The notes beneath the pieces were generated by a model. It made no database searches. It saw nothing but the letters and a program-made list of their open reading frames with translations, and was not told the DNA's origin. Of a stretch of DNA of 8,067 bases, positions 5,065 to 8,067 are shown in pieces. Both the position numbers and the translations under genes were made by a program. This DNA is from Thermococcus sp. (GTDB taxonomy: Archaea > Methanobacteriota_B > Thermococci > Thermococcales > Thermococcaceae). The stretch lies in the NCBI GenBank assembly GCA_027023165.1, contig JALVWX010000171.1, forward strand, positions 1 through 8,067, read 5' to 3'. Numbering within the stretch: position 1 is the first letter of the stretch; each line of letters begins with the position of its first letter.

Positions 5065-6696
5065 TCAGTCATCGGATGAGCGCCCTTTCATAAGCAACGC
5101 AAGAACCGCGAGCAGAGCCACGAACCCCGGCCCGCAAATTCCGCGGGTCTTTTTCTCCCCACCGTTCTTGTTTTCTTCGAGACGAGCCAGCGTTTTAGAG
5201 GCACCCTTCTTCTCACAGAGGGTCACGTTAACGGGCACGGCGCTTTTTGAGAGCCTGTAGTATGTGCCCGTCGAGTTCATCTCAAGGTAGGCCAGAGTTA
5301 TGTTCTTCGTGTATGAACCTCGTTTAAGCGTGATTTGAACCGGAATAGCTCCAGATTTTTTGATTATCAGGCTTGCACAGGGATAATCCAGCCGCTTGGC
5401 ATCCTCAAAGGGGGATGCGCAGACCCCGTAAACGTCTGCCGGCCCCCACTTCTCAGATTGCCTCTCGTAATGCGTTACAATCCGCCACCCGTTTATCGAA
5501 TCGGCGTTCTTCGCTTTCTTCATGAGCCCGGACCAGCTGACGTTGACGGGTTCAATGCAGAACTCCCTCGGGTCGAACAGATAGATTTTGTCCTCGTATT
5601 CATGCGTGCTCCAGTTGAAAACCGTGACGTTAAGATACCAGCTTCCGTTGACAAAGACCGCACCGTTGTAGTCCTCAAGGGACACCTCCTGAGTGGGGAT
5701 GGCCCCCGTTAGGTTGAGAAGGTAGAGGCAGGAGCCGTTGTAGTAAAAGAGATACTCGTATCCCTCGAGCAACGTCAGCATGGTCTGATTACTGCAGTCG
5801 AAACCACCGGCAACGAGGAGAGGGGGGCAGTAGGGGACGAACGTAGCCACAAAAAGGTGGATTATGGCATCCCTACCGCTCGAAACAACGGAGTAGCGGG
5901 CATTGATAACCTCTACCTCCCACGGCGGAACTGAGGATGCGTTAGCGACCGGGCCAACGTTAACTATTCTGACATTATCCGGGAACCAGAAGCCCGCCAG
6001 CCCCGTCACCAGCCTTGAGCCGTATTCAGTCCACGAGACGGGGGTTGTGTTAACGTAGAGGAGCGTGACGTTCCGGGTTTCGTTTTCCCGCATGAGGAGG
6101 AAGTAAACGGGGAACCCCGAAGAATTCGCCAAGACAACCCTGCCATGGTAGAGCCGAGCGTTTTCCTCCGTATTGGCAATTGCAACGTCAGCGGCCGGGA
6201 CGCTTGAGTTTAGCGGACCAAAGTCCTTTGGAACGACTATCCTCCAGCCGTTGAGCTCGCTAACAACATGGTTTTCTCCCAAGAGTTTAAACCAACTCGT
6301 TTTTACGGGAACAACGGAGAAATTCTCCGGATCCAGCCGGTAGACAGCGCTATCCGTGCCCGAGTATGTGTAAGTTGTGACGTTGAGATACCAGCTTCCG
6401 TTTACGAAGGCAACTCCGGGGGAGCGGGCCAGGAGATAGGTAAAGTTCAGGAGGTAGAGGCGAGAACCGTTGTAGTATAGGAGATAGTGCCACTTTCCGA
6501 ACTTTGCCAGTGAATCGTTTGGATAGTAGAGGAAGTCGTACTGATAAACGGACAGGGGAATCAACGCGACGGTTCCGTTCGAGATGACCGAGTATTTAAC
6601 CTCGTACACCACACCCGGGACGTTGACGGAGTAAACTGCCGAAACCAAGGGGACAACGAGGAGGAATACAAAAACGTAGCCCACAGGCTTTGGCAT
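5065..6696 (-). CDS. Secreted CGP-CTERM protein with two tandem repeat units
   Basis: A 543-residue protein with no function I recognise. Residues 1-20 form a signal peptide (hydrophobic VGYVFVFLLVVPLVSA, likely cut after Ala20). Two diverged copies of one unit follow (about 30-229 and 263-486), sharing YYNGS (74-78/318-322), FVNGSWYLNVT (97-107/348-358), NGWRIV (149-154/402-407) and an RNVTLLY/KNITLAY strand. There are 23 N-x-S/T sequons, several conserved between copies. The end has a charged spacer, then CGPG (521-524), a hydrophobic stretch to 536 and KGRSSDD, matching the Thermococcales CGP-CTERM sorting signal, probably processed and anchored through Cys521. A cell-surface glycoprotein is therefore likely. 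Copy 1 has no cysteine and copy 2 has six. The start is ATG 6696; the in-frame GTG at 6705 lies within the GGTGGTGAG ribosome binding site. No clear terminator follows. Confidence 0.85.
   Translation of the reverse strand: MPKPVGYVFVFLLVVPLVSAVYSVNVPGVVYEVKYSVISNGTVALIPLSVYQYDFLYYPNDSLAKFGKWHYLLYYNGSRLYLLNFTYLLARSPGVAFVNGSWYLNVTTYTYSGTDSAVYRLDPENFSVVPVKTSWFKLLGENHVVSELNGWRIVVPKDFGPLNSSVPAADVAIANTEENARLYHGRVVLANSSGFPVYFLLMRENETRNVTLLYVNTTPVSWTEYGSRLVTGLAGFWFPDNVRIVNVGPVANASSVPPWEVEVINARYSVVSSGRDAIIHLFVATFVPYCPPLLVAGGFDCSNQTMLTLLEGYEYLFYYNGSCLYLLNLTGAIPTQEVSLEDYNGAVFVNGSWYLNVTVFNWSTHEYEDKIYLFDPREFCIEPVNVSWSGLMKKAKNADSINGWRIVTHYERQSEKWGPADVYGVCASPFEDAKRLDYPCASLIIKKSGAIPVQITLKRGSYTKNITLAYLEMNSTGTYYRLSKSAVPVNVTLCEKKGASKTLARLEENKNGGEKKTRGICGPGFVALLAVLALLMKGRSSDD
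5242..5910 (-). repeat. Second protein-repeat unit of the CGP-CTERM gene
   Basis: Encodes residues 263-486. It aligns over its whole length with the first unit. It carries six cysteines (290, 301, 323, 380, 426, 440) that the first unit lacks. DNA similarity is still visible locally: bases 5624-5656 match 6377-6409 at 30 of 33 positions, in the part coding the NGSWYLNVT motif. Confidence 0.75.
6010..6609 (-). repeat. First protein-repeat unit of the CGP-CTERM gene
   Basis: Encodes residues 30-229, is cysteine-free, and holds 12 of the 23 sequons. It is joined to the second unit by a linker of about 33 residues that includes PVANASSVPPW. Confidence 0.75.
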
Positions 6697-6731
6697 TCTC
6701 ACCACCTTCAGTTAGGGAAATTTATCTGTTG

Positions 6732-6739
6732 CTATATGC
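6732..6739 (-). promoter_or_regulatory. Candidate TATA box of the CGP-CTERM gene
   Basis: GCATATAG on the minus strand is centred about 39 nt before the ATG at 6696, near the spacing seen for the other genes. It lies within the inverted repeat TTGC-TATAT-GCAA, so a regulator binding there would compete with TBP. GTTTTTGTATA around 6757-6767 is an alternative TATA giving a longer leader. Confidence 0.35.
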
Positions 6740-6865
6740 AAACAATTGCCACGTATACAAAAACCTTTCGTCAATACACAACACAGAAACTGGACAAAAA
6801 GTTCCAAAACAATCGAATTTAAGGAGAGGTAACTGATTACAACTGCTTAAACCATGACCACTTAA

Positions 6866-6873
6866 CTTAAAAC
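6866..6873 (+). promoter_or_regulatory. Candidate TATA box of the PfkB kinase gene
   Basis: CTTAAAAC is centred about 53 nt before the ATG at 6923. It would place the transcription start near 6896, inside the AGGTCCCAG tandem repeat, with a leader of about 28 nt. It is a weak match in a generally AT-rich region. Confidence 0.3.
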
Positions 6874-6886
6874 TCAAAAGAACATA

Positions 6887-6904
6887 AGGTCCCAGAGGTC
6901 CCAG
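6887..6904. repeat. Perfect 9-bp tandem repeat AGGTCCCAG
   Basis: Two abutting identical copies (6887-6895 and 6896-6904) lie between the candidate kinase promoter and its ribosome binding site GGGAGGGT (6909-6916). The block is locally GC-rich within AT-rich DNA. It could be an operator or part of the 5' leader; function is unknown. Confidence 0.6.
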
Positions 6905-6922
6905 TTAAGGGAGGGTTGAAGA

Positions 6923-7753
6923 ATGGTCGAGCTCGTTGTCCTCGGTCACGTCTCCATAGACACCATAGTGTTTCCAGAGGGGAGAAGGATAGACATGCCA
7001 GGCGGAGCGGCCGCGGCAGTCGCCACCTCGGCCTCCCTGGCGGGGGCAAAGGTTGGCCTGGTAACTAAAATCGGTGAGGACTTCCCGAGGGAATGGCTGG
7101 AAAAACTCTCTCAATACGTTGACATCAGGGGCGTTCATGTTCTCCCGGGAAAGACCATCCACATCTGGGTGATTTACAGGGAAGACGGAAGCGTTGAATC
7201 ACCCGTCGAGCTGGGCGTTGCAGAGAATATGGGCAAAACACCGATTCCTGAAGAGTACATGGGGGCAGAGCTCTTTCATATAGCGCCGATTCCACCGAAA
7301 GAGCAGTTGAAGGCCATGAAAAGGCTGGAAAGAAAAAGGATAAGTCTCGATTTTAACCCGACATATTACGACGACTACAGAAGAAAACCCGCGCTGGTGC
7401 GGGAGCTGGTTTCAAGGAGCGAGATAATCTTTCCGAACGAGAGGGAGGCAAAGCTGATAACGGGCCTTAACGAGGTCAAGAAATCGGCCGAGGAGCTGTA
7501 CTCCTGGGGAGCCGACCTTGTTGTTATAACGCGGGGCGAGAAGGGGGTTCTGGTTTACGACGGTGACTTATATGAGTTTCCAGCACTGCCCGTTGAGGGC
7601 GAAATAGACCCAACCGGTGCCGGAGACGCCTTTGCCGGCGGTTTTTTGGCGGGGCTCGTGAAGGGGAAAAGGCTCGATGACTGCGTCAAGCTCGGCCTTA
7701 CCCGGGCCAGGGAGGTTTTGAAAAAGAAGGGGAGCTGGAGCATCAGCGTCTAA
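6923..7753 (+). CDS. PfkB-family carbohydrate kinase
   Basis: A 276-residue cytosolic kinase of the ribokinase/PfkB family, which phosphorylates sugars, nucleosides or inositol with ATP or ADP. The first strand VELVVLGHVSIDTI (2-15) places Asp13 at the substrate site. MPGGAAAAVATSASLAGAKV (25-44) is the first family signature with Gly27-Gly28. FPNEREAKLITG (170-181) is the conserved N-x-x-E region, and DPTGAGDAFAGGF (229-241) is the second signature with catalytic base Asp235. It is a little shorter than the usual 300 or so residues, mainly at the C-terminus. The ATG at 6923 follows GGGAGGGT. The gene is divergent from the CGP-CTERM gene and overlaps the downstream convergent membrane-protein gene by 11 bp, so context gives no substrate. 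Myo-inositol, ribose-1-phosphate or nucleoside kinases of Thermococcales are possible comparisons. Fold is certain; substrate is not. Confidence 0.9.
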   Translation: MVELVVLGHVSIDTIVFPEGRRIDMPGGAAAAVATSASLAGAKVGLVTKIGEDFPREWLEKLSQYVDIRGVHVLPGKTIHIWVIYREDGSVESPVELGVAENMGKTPIPEEYMGAELFHIAPIPPKEQLKAMKRLERKRISLDFNPTYYDDYRRKPALVRELVSRSEIIFPNEREAKLITGLNEVKKSAEELYSWGADLVVITRGEKGVLVYDGDLYEFPALPVEGEIDPTGAGDAFAGGFLAGLVKGKRLDDCVKLGLTRAREVLKKKGSWSISV

Positions 7754-8067
7754 CTATTATGTAGAACAGAACGTAAAGAAGGACTATAAACACCGAGGCA
7801 ACTGCGGTGTTGACAAGGCTTGGCACGTAGAGGGACAGCAGGTAGGCGAAGTAGTAAACCGGGATGGCCAAGAGCGTTCCGGCGAAGAGGACGTAGTAAT
7901 GCTCAGGAGGAGCGTTCCTTAAGGTTAGATAGACTGATTCCACGTACTGTATACCAAAGATCAAAGTGAAGAGCCCAACGAACCCACCTATTGAACGGTA
8001 GACCAAAAAGAATCCGAGAGCCATTAGGGCAAAATAACCCGCCAGTTCCCACAGGGGCGTTAATAGG
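7743..8067 (-). CDS. Four-helix membrane protein, start beyond window
   Basis: A small hydrophobic protein I cannot assign to a family. The frame has an ATG at 8024, but reading continues without a stop to the window edge as LWELAGYFAL, and no ribosome binding site precedes that ATG. The real start is therefore probably outside, and the gene is 5'-partial here. The visible 107 codons encode about four membrane helices: LWELAGYFALMALGFFLVY, then GGFVGLFTLIFGIQYVESVY, then YYVLFAGTLLAIPVYYFAYL, and a last one ending in VLLYVLFYIIVRR. Short charged loops (TLRNAPPEH) separate helices 2 and 3. It ends with TGA at 7743-7745, inside the end of the convergent kinase gene. No catalytic motif is visible; transporter-like or structural roles cannot be distinguished. 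Confidence 0.75.
   Translation of the reverse strand, partial: LLTPLWELAGYFALMALGFFLVYRSIGGFVGLFTLIFGIQYVESVYLTLRNAPPEHYYVLFAGTLLAIPVYYFAYLLSLYVPSLVNTAVASVFIVLLYVLFYIIVRR

Larger units (their letters stand above)
6697..6922. other. AT-rich divergent intergenic region
   Basis: This is the longest non-coding stretch in the window (226 bp) and is clearly richer in A and T than its surroundings. It must hold the promoters of both the CGP-CTERM gene and the kinase gene. I find several TATA-like blocks, a short inverted repeat TTGC-TATAT-GCAA (6729-6741) around one of them, a second GTAA-CTGA-TTAC (6829-6840), and a 9-bp tandem repeat near the kinase gene. There is no convincing small ORF: the ATG at 6854 is followed by a stop after three codons. 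I see no TATCAC-N5-GTGATA glycolytic operator. Confidence 0.6.

Noticed and set aside
6697..6922. Thermococcales glycolytic motif (TATCAC-N5-GTGATA) near the kinase gene
   Set aside because: I read the whole intergenic region and found no such inverted pair; only short unrelated inverted repeats are present.

Overview
The window looks like chromosomal DNA from a hyperthermophilic euryarchaeon of the Thermococcales (Thermococcus/Pyrococcus type). The evidence is a carboxypeptidase whose 499-residue length and zinc-ligand numbering match the Pyrococcus furiosus enzyme as I remember it, a secreted protein ending in the Thermococcales CGP-CTERM sorting signal, archaeal TATA boxes about 30-36 nt upstream of most starts, GGTGAT-type ribosome binding sites, and many AGG/AGA and ATA codons. 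Genes are tightly packed. The longest gene-free stretch is 226 bp (6697-6922). I see no tRNA, rRNA, CRISPR array or insertion sequence.

Left part (1-1787). A COG2433/DUF460 RNase H-fold protein runs leftward off the window edge. It is divergent from a 108-residue protein I do not recognise, which converges on pyrrolidone-carboxylate peptidase (pcp) with only 5 bp between the stop codons. The DUF460 protein carries, between its two RNase H-like segments, a GGWSQ-R-Y loop resembling the catalytic loop of eRF1/Vms1-type peptidyl-tRNA release factors. This is the most interesting signal in the window.

Middle (1848-4960). Divergent from pcp is a two-gene operon: a geranylgeranyl-reductase-family flavoprotein, then 16 bp later an ASCH-domain protein. 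An M32 carboxypeptidase comes next on the opposite strand and ends in an oligo-T terminator. The 133 bp between the ASCH stop and the carboxypeptidase stop hold a short open reading segment that resembles a piece of a VapC/PIN toxin and may be a gene remnant.

Right part (5065-8067). A 543-residue secreted glycoprotein-like protein is built of two diverged copies of a roughly 200-residue unit. It has 23 N-glycosylation sequons and a CGP-CTERM anchor, and all cysteines of the repeat region lie in the second copy. An AT-rich 226-bp intergenic region separates it from a divergent PfkB-family sugar kinase. The kinase overlaps by 11 bp the 3' end of a convergent four-helix membrane protein that runs off the right edge.

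Functionally, Pcp and the carboxypeptidase would both serve peptide breakdown from opposite ends, which suits a peptide-fermenting heterotroph, but they are separate transcription units. No single multi-gene system stands out. The candidates for new biology are the release-factor-like loop, the cysteine-asymmetric duplicated surface protein, and the unrecognised 108-residue gene.
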